Assembly (NCBI GenBank): GCA_035949375.1
Contig: DASZIG010000021.1
Coordinates: 40,134-104,133, forward strand
Source of the DNA: Gp13-AA77 sp035949375
Lineage (GTDB): Bacteria > Acidobacteriota > Terriglobia > UBA7540
Direction: 5' to 3'
Length of the DNA stretch: 64,000 nt
Below are positions 40,357 to 48,933 of the stretch, piece after piece. Both the position numbers and the translations under genes were made by a program. How positions within the stretch are numbered: position 1 is the stretch's first letter; each line of letters starts with the position of its first letter. The notes beneath the pieces are model-generated. The model had not been told where the DNA came from and made no database searches. It was given only the letters and a program-made list of their open reading frames with translations.

Positions 40357-41727
40357 ATGAGCAAAGTATTCCGATCTTGCGCGGCTGTGGCGGTGCTTGC
40401 CCTCGCGAGCGCCTGGCCTGTCTTTGGGAACACTGCAACCCCGGCAACTCCTGCGCCTCAGCCGGTGCCCTCGCCGGCGGACCTGGGCATAGAGTTTGTG
40501 CAAAATTCCAATTCGAGTCTCATTTTGGAGCGCAACGGCCGGCGGTATGTGGTGGATCTCGAAACCCACACGGTCCGGGACGCCAGCAACCTGCCCGCCG
40601 CTACACCCGGCCGTCAGGACGCTCCGGCGGGGTCGGCGTTGGCTGCCCCCCAGCCGGACGGCGCGTCGATCTTCAAAGACAAGTGCTCAGCTTGCCATGG
40701 CCCTGATGGAAAGGGCGTCAACTCGATCAAGACCCCGGACTTCAGCAATCCCGCGGTGCAGGCCAGCCTCACCGATCAACAGATCACCGAGACGATCGAG
40801 CACGGGAAGCCCGGGACTATGATGCCGGCGTGGACCGGCAAGCTGTCGGATTCCGAGATCGACTCGGTGCGCGGCTTCCTCAGGTCGCTCTCGGCGGCGC
40901 CGGGCGTCCCCCCTGAAGAGGCTGCGAAGCCCAAGGTTTACGAGCCCGGTGACGACCTGCTGTTCAGCTTGCCCACCGGCCGCCGCCTGCCGCGTCACAG
41001 CCTGTTGGTCGATTTCACCCATCGTTTCGTCTATACACCCGCTTTCTCGGGCCCTGCGGTGGGCGGTTCGCTCTTCGGCCTGGATGACTATTCGATCTCT
41101 TCGTTCGGCTTCCGCTATGGCATCACGGACCGGCTTTCGGTGAGCGCTTACCGGTCGCCGAGCTTCATCGCCCGGCCCATCCAATTGATGGTCGCCTACA
41201 ACCTGCTCGACGAGCACGACGGGCAGCCGATCAACCTTGCCGTGCGCGTCTCGATGCAGGGCGAGAACAATTTTTCGCGGAACTACGTCGAGAATCTGGA
41301 AGGCATATTCTCACGGAGCGTGGGCAGCCGCGTCCAGTTTTATGCGGTTCCAACCTTGTCGTTGAACGATCGCAACCTCATCAACCCGTTTTCGTTCGTC
41401 TCAAGCGCCATCCCGGATCGGCCGGGTTACAATACATTCTCGCTCGGTATAGGGGGCGCGTTCGACATCCGGCCCACGGCCGCCATCGTGGCCGAGGTAA
41501 TTCCCACGCTGGCAGACGGCCGTCCGCTCGGGATTCACCGGCCGGCGTACGCGTTCGGCATCCAGAAGAAGATCTGGCGGCATTCGTTCACATTCGGGTT
41601 CACGACCAGTCCCGGCACTACGGTGGCCGACCGTGCCGGAACGCGGGCGGAGTTTCTCGGCGAGCCGTCGGCGGACAAGCCCTCCGGCCTGTTTGTCGGA
41701 TTCGATCTGTCACGGCAATTGTTCTGA
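40357..41727 (+). CDS. Cytochrome c / DUF5777-type beta-barrel fusion
   Basis: A 456-residue envelope protein. The start at 40357 follows TTGGAGGG by seven bases and opens a signal peptide (MSKVFRSCAAVAVLALASAW). Residues 102-200 are a monohaem cytochrome c: CSACH at 110-114 binds haem covalently, and MMPAW near 155 offers the axial Met. The C-terminal half (from ~225, RHSLLVDFTHRF to GLFVGFDLSRQLF) has alternating strands and ends in Phe like an outer-membrane barrel, and resembles DUF5777-type domains. The fusion would place an electron carrier at the outer membrane. It precedes the radical SAM cluster by 130 bases. Confidence 0.8.
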   Translation: MSKVFRSCAAVAVLALASAWPVFGNTATPATPAPQPVPSPADLGIEFVQNSNSSLILERNGRRYVVDLETHTVRDASNLPAATPGRQDAPAGSALAAPQPDGASIFKDKCSACHGPDGKGVNSIKTPDFSNPAVQASLTDQQITETIEHGKPGTMMPAWTGKLSDSEIDSVRGFLRSLSAAPGVPPEEAAKPKVYEPGDDLLFSLPTGRRLPRHSLLVDFTHRFVYTPAFSGPAVGGSLFGLDDYSISSFGFRYGITDRLSVSAYRSPSFIARPIQLMVAYNLLDEHDGQPINLAVRVSMQGENNFSRNYVENLEGIFSRSVGSRVQFYAVPTLSLNDRNLINPFSFVSSAIPDRPGYNTFSLGIGGAFDIRPTAAIVAEVIPTLADGRPLGIHRPAYAFGIQKKIWRHSFTFGFTTSPGTTVADRAGTRAEFLGEPSADKPSGLFVGFDLSRQLF

Positions 41728-41857
41728 ATTTAAACCGGGCCGACCCTCCGCCGGCATTGGGCGTATGATGTTTCAACGCCGCCTTGAGGCGGAGGTCAAC
41801 GCGGGCGGCACGCGTGAAGGTGCTGAGCGCGATTGGGTCCGGTGGGAGACAAGAAGC

Positions 41858-43342
41858 GTGGTCGACGTTCTGCTGACTCACTCGTATCACCTCTATTACG
41901 ACCACAAGCAGGTCCGAAAGATGCAGCCGTATCCACCGCTCGGCACCCTTTATGCCGCGGCGCTGTTGCGGCAGCAGGGCTTCTCCGTGGCGCTTTTCGA
42001 TACCATGCTGCAGGATCCCGAGCGCGGCTTCGCGGAGGCCCTGGAGCGCCATCGGCCCCGGGTGGTGGCGATCTACGAAGACAACTTCAACTTTCTGTCG
42101 AAGATGTGTCTTACGCGCATGCGGCGGGCCGCCTACGACATGCTGGAAGCCGCGCGCGCGGCCGGCGCCACCATCGTGGTGAATGGTTCCGACGCTTCGG
42201 ACCACATCGAAGAATACCTGGGCCGCGGCGCGGACTACGTCCTTCTGGGGGAGGCGGAGTGGACGCTGCTGGAGCTCGTCCAGTCGCTGCTGCGAGGGTC
42301 CGAAAGAGAGCCTGAGCACATCCCGGGCGTTACCTTCCGGAGACATGCCACGGGCCAGTTGTTTCGAACGCCGTCGCGGCCGCTGCTGCGGGACCTTGAT
42401 GCGCTTCCGCCGCCGGCGCGTGACCTGATCGACTGGCAAGCTTACCGGCAAGCCTGGAAATCGAGTCATGAGCTTTTCTCGGTCAATCTGGTGGCCAGTC
42501 GCGGGTGTCCTTACCGGTGCAACTGGTGCGCGCGGCCGATCTACGGCGATTCGTTCCACGTGCGCTCGGCCGAGAGCGTGGCCGATGAGATGCAAGACCT
42601 TCAAGAATCGGTGGGCGCCGAACATTTCTGGTTTGCGGACGACGTTTTTGGCCTTCGCCATCGCTGGGTGGGTGAGCTTGCCGACGCCGTCGAGCGCCGC
42701 CGGCTCGCCATTCCCTTCAAGATTCAGTCGCGGATCAACCTGATCACGCCTGAAACCGCCGGCGCCTTGCGGCGCGCCGGATGTTCCGAGGTCTGGATGG
42801 GCGTGGAATCGGGGTCGCAAAGGATCCTGGACGCCATGGAGAAAGGCACGCGCCTGGACCAGATTCCTACCGCGCGCGAGAATCTGCGGCAAAACGGCGT
42901 CCGGGCCTGTTTCTTCATTCAGTTCGGATATCCGGGTGAGACCTGGAACGAGATTCGGGAAACCATCGAGCTGGTGCGCAGCACTCGTCCGGACGATATC
43001 GGGGTTTCCGTGTCGTACCCGCTTCCGGGCACGAAGTTCTACGAGCGGGTCCGTGAGGAGCTGGGTGAGAAGCGGAATTGGTCGGATAGTGACGACCTTT
43101 CGGTGATGTTCAGCGGAGCCTACACCAGTGAGTTCTACCGGGCCGTGAGAGATGCTCTGCACGCCGAGGTGGAATCTTGGAGCCGGCCGCAGGGCCGGCC
43201 CGCGGATTCGGACGGACCCGCCGATAGGGACGCTGCCGGCGCCCTCCGCGGCGACGGTCGGGAGACTATTTCCGCCCTCTGGGGCAGGGTTTCAGAGATG
43301 GAAAGGGTCTGCCGCAACGCTGAGCCGGCCCCGGCGATCTGA
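41858..43342 (+). CDS. B12-binding-type radical SAM protein (tandem copy 1)
   Basis: A 494-residue class B radical SAM enzyme. The GTG at 41858 is preferred: GGGAG lies ten bases upstream and the start then matches the downstream paralogue (DVLLTHSYHLYYDHK against DLLLTHGYFLDEDPK). An in-frame ATG at 41765 would add 31 unconserved residues. The N-terminal half is a Rossmann-like cobalamin-binding domain (PYPPLGTLYAAALLRQQGFSVALFD) without a DxHxxG motif. ASRGCPYRCNWCARP has the cluster cysteines 217, 221 and 224. WMGVESGSQRILDAMEKG is a typical SAM-domain strand. Such enzymes methylate unactivated carbon or phosphorus, or rearrange substrates. It is the first gene of the 41.8-50.5 kb cluster. 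Confidence 0.9.
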   Translation: MVDVLLTHSYHLYYDHKQVRKMQPYPPLGTLYAAALLRQQGFSVALFDTMLQDPERGFAEALERHRPRVVAIYEDNFNFLSKMCLTRMRRAAYDMLEAARAAGATIVVNGSDASDHIEEYLGRGADYVLLGEAEWTLLELVQSLLRGSEREPEHIPGVTFRRHATGQLFRTPSRPLLRDLDALPPPARDLIDWQAYRQAWKSSHELFSVNLVASRGCPYRCNWCARPIYGDSFHVRSAESVADEMQDLQESVGAEHFWFADDVFGLRHRWVGELADAVERRRLAIPFKIQSRINLITPETAGALRRAGCSEVWMGVESGSQRILDAMEKGTRLDQIPTARENLRQNGVRACFFIQFGYPGETWNEIRETIELVRSTRPDDIGVSVSYPLPGTKFYERVREELGEKRNWSDSDDLSVMFSGAYTSEFYRAVRDALHAEVESWSRPQGRPADSDGPADRDAAGALRGDGRETISALWGRVSEMERVCRNAEPAPAI

Positions 43343-43368
43343 GCGGCGCACTGAGAATCTGGAGAAGC

Positions 43369-44790
43369 ATGGATCTTCTGCTGACCCACGGCTACTTCCT
43401 CGACGAGGACCCGAAAGAGCTTCAGATCATGAAGCCCTATCCTCCATTGGGGCTTCTCTACCTCACTTCTTACCTGCGAGCGAAGGGTTTTGGCGTCGAG
43501 GTCTTTGATTCCACCTTCGGCTCGCGCGCAGACCTTTTCACCCTGCTCCGCACAACCAAGCCGGGTGTTCTCGGTGTCTATTCAAACCTGGGAACACGGC
43601 CCAATGTGGTTCAGATTATCAAGGCGGCCAAGGAAGCCGGCTGGAAGACCTTGGCCGGTGGACCGGAGCCCGCAGCCTATATCGAGGAATACCTCGCCGC
43701 CGGTGCGGACGTAATCGTGATCGGGGAAGGCGAGGTCACGGTCGAAAATCTTCTGCCCGCGCTCGAGGCCGTCCGTGCGGGCCGCGTGGGTCGTTCGCAG
43801 GCGCTGGCCGGGGTCCAAGGCATCGCCTTTCGCGGTGAGGACGGGCGCATCCACCGGACTCCGTCGCGGCCGCTCCTCCCTTGTCTTGACGACGAACCCA
43901 GGCCCGCGCGTGATGCCATCGACATCGGCCGATATATGAGCGCCTGGCGCGAGCGCCACGGCAGTACGTCTCTTTCACTTCTGGCCGCCCGGGGTTGCCC
44001 CTATCGCTGCCGGTGGTGCAGCCATGTGGAGGTTTTCGGCAAGACGCACCGCCGCAGAAGTCCCGCCGCCGTCGCCGACGAGTTGGAGTGGCTTTGCAAC
44101 CGGTATCATCCGGACGCGGTCTGGTACGCTGACGACGTGTTCACGATCGATTATGGCTGGCTCGACGAATACGCGGGCGAAATCAAGCGGCGCGGCTTGA
44201 AATTTCCCTTCGAGTGCATTTCGCGGGCCAACCGCCTCAACGAACGCGTGATCGAGACGCTTGCCGGCCTCGGGTGCTTCCGCCTGTGGATCGGCTCCGA
44301 GAGCGGCTCGCAGAGGGTGCTCGACGCCATGGAGCGGGGCGTCACCGTTGAGCAGGTCCGCAAGGCAGTGGGGCTCGCGAAGGCGGCAGGAATCGAGGCC
44401 GGAATGTTCCTCATGTGGGGTTATGAGGGCGAGGAGGACGGCGATATCGAGGCCACGATCGAGCACGTCAAGCGGACGGATCCCGACCTGTTCCTGACCA
44501 CGGTGGTTTATCCCATCAAAGGGACGCCCTATTTCGACGAGGTCGCGTCACGCCTGGTGAATACTTCATCCTGGGCCGAGGGGTCCACGCGGGACTATCT
44601 GGTTCGCGGCCGCCACTCGCGCACGTTCTACCAACGTGTCAATGAGGTGCTTCGTTCCGAAGTCGAGCTCCACCGTCTGCTGAACCACCCCGCTGACGCT
44701 CCGGATCACGCGCGCCGCACGGAGCTAGAGGTCATGATCGCGCGCGCTCGCGCCGGAATGCGCGAATCCTCCCGAGAGGTGGAAGCGTGA
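43369..44790 (+). CDS. B12-binding-type radical SAM protein (tandem copy 2)
   Basis: A 473-residue paralogue of the gene before it, separated by 26 bases. The two share the opening LLTH...KPYPPLG, a YIEEYLAAGADVIVIGEGE-type stretch in the B12 domain, RTPSRPLL and SGSQRVLDAMERG. The cluster motif is AARGCPYRCRWCS with Cys210, Cys214 and Cys217. Family members use SAM and usually cobalamin for radical methylation. The stop overlaps the next gene (GTGA at 44787-44790), so translation of methyltransferase and radical enzyme is coupled. The two paralogues may act on neighbouring positions of one product. Confidence 0.92.
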   Translation: MDLLLTHGYFLDEDPKELQIMKPYPPLGLLYLTSYLRAKGFGVEVFDSTFGSRADLFTLLRTTKPGVLGVYSNLGTRPNVVQIIKAAKEAGWKTLAGGPEPAAYIEEYLAAGADVIVIGEGEVTVENLLPALEAVRAGRVGRSQALAGVQGIAFRGEDGRIHRTPSRPLLPCLDDEPRPARDAIDIGRYMSAWRERHGSTSLSLLAARGCPYRCRWCSHVEVFGKTHRRRSPAAVADELEWLCNRYHPDAVWYADDVFTIDYGWLDEYAGEIKRRGLKFPFECISRANRLNERVIETLAGLGCFRLWIGSESGSQRVLDAMERGVTVEQVRKAVGLAKAAGIEAGMFLMWGYEGEEDGDIEATIEHVKRTDPDLFLTTVVYPIKGTPYFDEVASRLVNTSSWAEGSTRDYLVRGRHSRTFYQRVNEVLRSEVELHRLLNHPADAPDHARRTELEVMIARARAGMRESSREVEA

Positions 44791-45608
44791 GCGCGGTACC
44801 CCTTCCGGCGGCGCCTCCGCTTGCGCCTTTCGACACGATTGCGGAGACTTACGACGAAGTCTTCACCGATTCTGTTATCGGGCGCGCTCAACGCGCGTCC
44901 GTGTGGCGGGAGCTGGACGGGTCGTTTCATCGCGGGCAACGCATTCTGGATCTCAACTGCGGCACGGGAGTGGACGCTGCGTATCTGGCCGCCGGCGGGG
45001 TTGAGGTCTTGGCCTGCGACATTTCGGCGGGTATGCTGGCAGTCGCGCGCCGCCGCCTGGCGTCGTTGCGGTTGCCGGCGCCGGTGCGTTTACGCCGGAT
45101 GGCCACCGAAGAATTGGCGTGCTTGCGCGACGAGGCGCCTTTTGACGGAGCCATGTCAAACTTCGGCGGATTGAACTGCATCGCGGACCTGCAACCGGTG
45201 GCACAGGATCTCGCGCGGCTGCTCAGGCCGGGCGCGCGCGCCGTGATTTGTCTGATGGGGCGTTGTGTCGCTTGGGAGATCGCCGTCTTTGCCCTTCGCG
45301 GCAGAGCCCGTGAGGGGTTCCGCCGGCTGGCTCCGGGTCCGGTGTACGTGCGCCTCGGAAAGCAGCGGGTGCCTTGCTGGTACCCGGCCGTGAGCGCCTT
45401 GCGCCGGGCGTTCGATCCTCACTTTCGCCTTCTCCGATGGAAAGGGGTCGGCGTGACCGTCCCTCCGTCGTACCTGGAACGCCAGGCGCGCAGATTCCCG
45501 CGAGTGATCCGGGGGATGGGCAAAGCGGACTTATGGCTGGGCCGCGTGCCTTTGCTGCGCGCCCTCGCGGATCACTACCTGCTGACCTTCGAGAGGGTGA
45601 GGACCTGA
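44787..45608 (+). CDS. Class I SAM-dependent methyltransferase
   Basis: A 273-residue methyltransferase starting at a GTG that overlaps the previous stop by four bases. ILDLNCGTGVDAAYLAAGGVEVLACDISAGML at 53-84 contains motif I and the acidic residue that binds SAM ribose. FDGAMSNFGGLNCI near 120 is motif IV. The front part, FDTIAETYDEVFTDSVIGRAQRASVWRELD, is nearly identical in pattern to the methyltransferase at 53815-54627, showing a duplicated pair within one cluster. The C-terminal half carries a Trp/Arg-rich region (GLRRMV-like, GVTVPPSYLERQARRFPRV) that may bind a large hydrophobic substrate. The product is unknown. Confidence 0.9.
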   Translation: MSAVPLPAAPPLAPFDTIAETYDEVFTDSVIGRAQRASVWRELDGSFHRGQRILDLNCGTGVDAAYLAAGGVEVLACDISAGMLAVARRRLASLRLPAPVRLRRMATEELACLRDEAPFDGAMSNFGGLNCIADLQPVAQDLARLLRPGARAVICLMGRCVAWEIAVFALRGRAREGFRRLAPGPVYVRLGKQRVPCWYPAVSALRRAFDPHFRLLRWKGVGVTVPPSYLERQARRFPRVIRGMGKADLWLGRVPLLRALADHYLLTFERVRT

Positions 45609-46639
45609 TGGAGGCGACTTTGCAAGCCGGGGCGAGTCGCGAGCCGGCAGCGGCTCGTGCCATGCCGCGCGAAGGCCCCCGGCGCGCGGGACCGATTGCC
45701 CGCTGCCCGGCGTGCTTCGAGACTCTGGGGAACGTCGATCCCGACTTGTCGGGGCTGTCCTGCGCCCGGTGCGGATTTGTCCTCTCCCGGAAGGGCGGAA
45801 TCTGGCGCGGATTGTCGCCGGACCGGGTGCAGCGATTTGAACGATTCGCCCGCGAGTATCAGCACGTGCGGGATCTCGAAGGCCGGGGCTCGCCGGATCC
45901 CGCCTTTTATCTCGAATTGCCCGATCGCGACCTGACAGGCCGCAACGCCTGGCAATGGAAGATTCGCGCTCGCACGTTTCACTTCTTCACCGGCAAGATT
46001 CTGGCGCCGGCCGAACGGCGGAATCCGCAGGGCATGCGCATCCTGGACCTGGGCGGGGGCAACGGCTGGATGAGCTACCAGCTGGCGCTCCGGGGTCATC
46101 ATCCGGTTGCCGTCGACTTGCTCGATAATGACCTCGATGGGCTCGGCGCCGTGCGGCACTACGCCTCGCGTCTGCCCCAGCCCTTTCCGGCATTTCAGGC
46201 GGAACTGGACCGGCTGCCCTTCGAATCCGGGCAGTTTGATGCTGCGATTTTCGGGGCTTCGTTTCATTACTCCGAGGATTACGAGCGAACGCTGCGGGAA
46301 GTGTTGCGATGCTTGCGCCGGCCGGGTTCGGTGTTCATTCTCGACTCGCCTCTATACCGGCGCGACGCCTCCGGCCGCGCCATGGTAGAGGAGCGGCACG
46401 CCCGATTTCAGGCGTCTTACGGATTCCGTTCCGATAGCATTCCGAGTTGCGAATATTTGACCCCTGACAGCCTGGCGAGGCTGGAGAAGGCCTGCGGCGT
46501 CAAGTGGCAAGTCGCCAGGCCGTGGTATGGACTGGGCTGGGCGCTGCGGCCGCTCAAGGCCCGGCTGCTCGGCCGCCGCGAGCCGGCCAAATTCTACATC
46601 TTTTGGACGACAGTTGGAGCCTATGATCGTTCTCTATAA
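45608..46639 (+). CDS. SAM methyltransferase with N-terminal zinc ribbon
   Basis: A 343-residue protein whose ATG overlaps the previous stop (TGATG). Cysteines 33, 36, 52 and 55 (CPAC...CARC) form a Trm112-like zinc ribbon after an Ala-rich head. The methyltransferase domain follows with MRILDLGGGNGWMSYQLALRGHHPVAVDL near 145-173 and FDAAIFGASFHYSEDYERTLREVLRCLRRPGSVFILDSPLY. It is of the type found with sugar or lipid methylation. It overlaps the next radical SAM gene by 17 bases, so these genes are strictly co-translated. It lies between radical SAM enzymes in a single operon. Confidence 0.9.
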   Translation: MEATLQAGASREPAAARAMPREGPRRAGPIARCPACFETLGNVDPDLSGLSCARCGFVLSRKGGIWRGLSPDRVQRFERFAREYQHVRDLEGRGSPDPAFYLELPDRDLTGRNAWQWKIRARTFHFFTGKILAPAERRNPQGMRILDLGGGNGWMSYQLALRGHHPVAVDLLDNDLDGLGAVRHYASRLPQPFPAFQAELDRLPFESGQFDAAIFGASFHYSEDYERTLREVLRCLRRPGSVFILDSPLYRRDASGRAMVEERHARFQASYGFRSDSIPSCEYLTPDSLARLEKACGVKWQVARPWYGLGWALRPLKARLLGRREPAKFYIFWTTVGAYDRSL

Positions 46640-48086
46640 CCCGAAAGTCACGCGGCCTCCGAATCGGCGGTTTCCTCTCTCGATCCTGTCGATCGCCGCC
46701 ATGCTGGAAGGGCGCGAAGAGTACGCCATCGTGGATGGCAACCTTGATCCCCGTCCGCAGGAGACGATCGCCGCGCTCCTGCGGGAGAATCCGGTCGAAC
46801 TGCTCGCCGTGACCGTCATGCCGGGTCCCCAGACTCGAAGCGCAGTGGAGACTCTGCCGGCGCTGCGCAAGACTTTTCCGCGGGTGCCAACGGTTTGGGG
46901 CGGATACTTTGCCAGCAACTACACGCAGGCGGCCCTCAATGCGCCCTACGTGGATTACGCGGTGCGCGGGCAGGGGGAAGATACTTTCTGCGAGCTGCTG
47001 GATGCCCTCCGCGGACGGCGTGGTTTCGAAGGCATCCTCGGGCTCTCTTACAAAGATCGCGACGGCAGGCACGTTCATAATCCCGAACGCCCCATGAAGA
47101 GCCTCGGAGCATTTCCGTGGTTTCCCTACCACCGCGTCCCGGTTGAGGAATACCTTCTTCCCACGTACCTCGGCCGGCGCACCGCTGTGCATCACGCGAG
47201 CATCGGCTGTCCCTACGCGTGCAACTTCTGCGGTGTGGTGACTTTCTCGGGCAGCCGCGAGAAGGTGGAGCCGCCGGAGCGCACCGCCGCCGTCCTCGAG
47301 CACCTGGCCAAGACGTACGGCGCAGACGCGGTGCAGTTTTACGACAACAATTTCTTCCTGCGCGAGGACTACGCGCGCGACTTCGCCGAGCGCATCACGC
47401 CGCTCAAGATGCGCTGGTGGTGCGAGGGGCGCATCGACATTCTGCTGCGCTACTCGGACGCGACTCTCGAGGCAATCAAGCGCGCCGGCTGCACCATGGT
47501 CTACCTCGGCGCCGAATCGGGCTCCGATTGGGTTTTGAAGGAAATGAAGAAGCAGCTCAAGATCGAGCAGACGCTTGAACTCGCCGCGCGCGTCCGCCGC
47601 TTCGGCATTATTCCCGAGTTTTCTTTTGTGATCGGCAACCCGCAGGATCCCGAGCGTGACACCGCCGAGTGTCTGCGCTTCATTCGCAAGCTCAAACGCT
47701 TGAATCCTGAATCCGAGATCATCATCAACACGTACACGCCGGTGCCGCAGCGCACGCGGATGTACGGCGGGGTGGAGGATCAGGTGCAGTTCCCGGACAC
47801 GCCGGAAGAGTGGGCCACCGATCGTTGGCAGCGGTTTACCACCCAGAGAGACCCTTCCGTACCCTGGCTGCGCGCGCGCACCAAGCGGCTGATCGACGAT
47901 TTCGATGTAGTGGTCACGTCGCGCTGGCCCACAATACAGGACATCCGCATGCCGGCCTGGGGACGCAGATTGCTCAAGGTCCTGAGCGATTGGCGCTACC
48001 GCCTGCGCGTGTACGCATTCCCGCTGGAGCTCAAGTGGATGCGGCAATACTTCCGCCTGCGCAATCCCAAGGAAGAGAGTCTGTGA
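46623..48086 (+). CDS. B12-binding-type radical SAM protein, third copy
   Basis: A 487-residue enzyme of the same class but a different subgroup from the tandem pair. The N-terminus MIVLYNPKVTRPPNRRFPLSILSIAAMLEGREEYAIVDGN is the B12-binding-like Rossmann part. ASIGCPYACNFCGVVTFSG carries Cys196, Cys200 and Cys203, and YLGAESGSDWVLKEMKKQL is the next conserved SAM strand. The C-terminus is Trp/Arg-rich (WRYRLRVYAFPLELKWMRQYFRLRNP), perhaps membrane-associated. It overlaps both neighbours. The start at 46623 is the first ATG that leaves the methyltransferase end intact. Likely role: radical methylation or rearrangement of the cluster product. Confidence 0.9.
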   Translation: MIVLYNPKVTRPPNRRFPLSILSIAAMLEGREEYAIVDGNLDPRPQETIAALLRENPVELLAVTVMPGPQTRSAVETLPALRKTFPRVPTVWGGYFASNYTQAALNAPYVDYAVRGQGEDTFCELLDALRGRRGFEGILGLSYKDRDGRHVHNPERPMKSLGAFPWFPYHRVPVEEYLLPTYLGRRTAVHHASIGCPYACNFCGVVTFSGSREKVEPPERTAAVLEHLAKTYGADAVQFYDNNFFLREDYARDFAERITPLKMRWWCEGRIDILLRYSDATLEAIKRAGCTMVYLGAESGSDWVLKEMKKQLKIEQTLELAARVRRFGIIPEFSFVIGNPQDPERDTAECLRFIRKLKRLNPESEIIINTYTPVPQRTRMYGGVEDQVQFPDTPEEWATDRWQRFTTQRDPSVPWLRARTKRLIDDFDVVVTSRWPTIQDIRMPAWGRRLLKVLSDWRYRLRVYAFPLELKWMRQYFRLRNPKEESL

Positions 48087-48910
48087 GCGTCCCGGCTTTG
48101 CTACAGGCTACGCGCGCCTTCAGCCCGGAACACGAGGGCGGGCCGGCGCCGATCGCGCAGGAACAGCAGCCGGCGGTTCGAGAGCAGCCTGCCCGGGCGC
48201 GGCAAGTTTCAGTTCAGGAGGGGTACAGACTCTGGGCTGCGACCTACGATGACGATCCCAATCCGTTGCTGGCTTTGGAAGAGCGGTACCTCACCCCGCT
48301 GCTGCCTAGTCTGCGGAGCAAGGATATGCTCGACGCAGGCTGCGGCACGGGACGCTGGCTGCGGCGGTTCGCGTCCGCCGGGGCCGGCACAACGACGGGC
48401 GTTGATTTCAGTTCCGCGATGCTCGGGCAGGCGGCCCGCTGCCTGGCGGACTGCGGTTCGGGCTTCGAGCCCGCTGTGCACACTGCTCCGTGGCTGATTC
48501 GCGGTGACTGCCTTGCCCTTCCGGTTCGTTCGCAGACCGCCGACCTGGTTATGTGCTCGCTTACCATCGGACACCTTGCCGGCATCGAGCCGCTCGCGCG
48601 CGAGTTCTCCCGTGTGGCGCGGCCGGGCGCCGATGTCTTCGTCACGGACATGCACCCGCGGGCGCAGGCTCTTGGATGGCGCTGCGGCTTTCGCTGCCAC
48701 GACGGGTCCATTGAAGTTGAGACCTGGCTCCACACCGAGGAAGAGGTCCGGGAGTCATTTGAGTCCGCCGGATTCAGTCTTGTGGAGATGCGTACTCTCT
48801 ACATCGGCGAACCCGAGCGCCCGATTTTCTCGCGCGCCGGCAAGGAGAGCATGTTTGACGCGGCCTGCGCGGTGCCGGCCGTTCTGCTTTGCCACTTCCG
48901 GCTGATCTGA
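48083..48910 (+). CDS. Class I SAM-dependent methyltransferase
   Basis: A 275-residue methyltransferase starting at a GTG overlapping the preceding stop by four bases. An Ala/Gln-rich head of about 45 residues precedes GYRLWAATYDDDPNPLLALEERYL. DMLDAGCGTGRWLRRFASAG at 81-100 is motif I, and VDFSSAMLGQAARCL follows. LVMCSLTIGHLAGIEPLAREFSRVARPGADVFVTDMHP is the motif IV-VI region of a UbiE/BioC-like enzyme. It ends 23 bases before the flippase gene. It is the third methyltransferase of the plus-strand operon; the substrate is unknown. Confidence 0.9.
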   Translation: MSVPALLQATRAFSPEHEGGPAPIAQEQQPAVREQPARARQVSVQEGYRLWAATYDDDPNPLLALEERYLTPLLPSLRSKDMLDAGCGTGRWLRRFASAGAGTTTGVDFSSAMLGQAARCLADCGSGFEPAVHTAPWLIRGDCLALPVRSQTADLVMCSLTIGHLAGIEPLAREFSRVARPGADVFVTDMHPRAQALGWRCGFRCHDGSIEVETWLHTEEEVRESFESAGFSLVEMRTLYIGEPERPIFSRAGKESMFDAACAVPAVLLCHFRLI

Positions 48911-48933
48911 TCTGTGGCTGCTGGCTGATACCC

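Noticed and set aside
41765..41857. In-frame ATG giving a longer first radical SAM protein, or a hidden precursor peptide
   Set aside because: The extra 31 residues are not shared with the tandem copy, and no leader-core pattern typical of a precursor was visible.
46554..48047. 497-residue open frame opposite the third radical SAM gene
   Set aside because: Shadow of the coding gene; no start signal and no domain.
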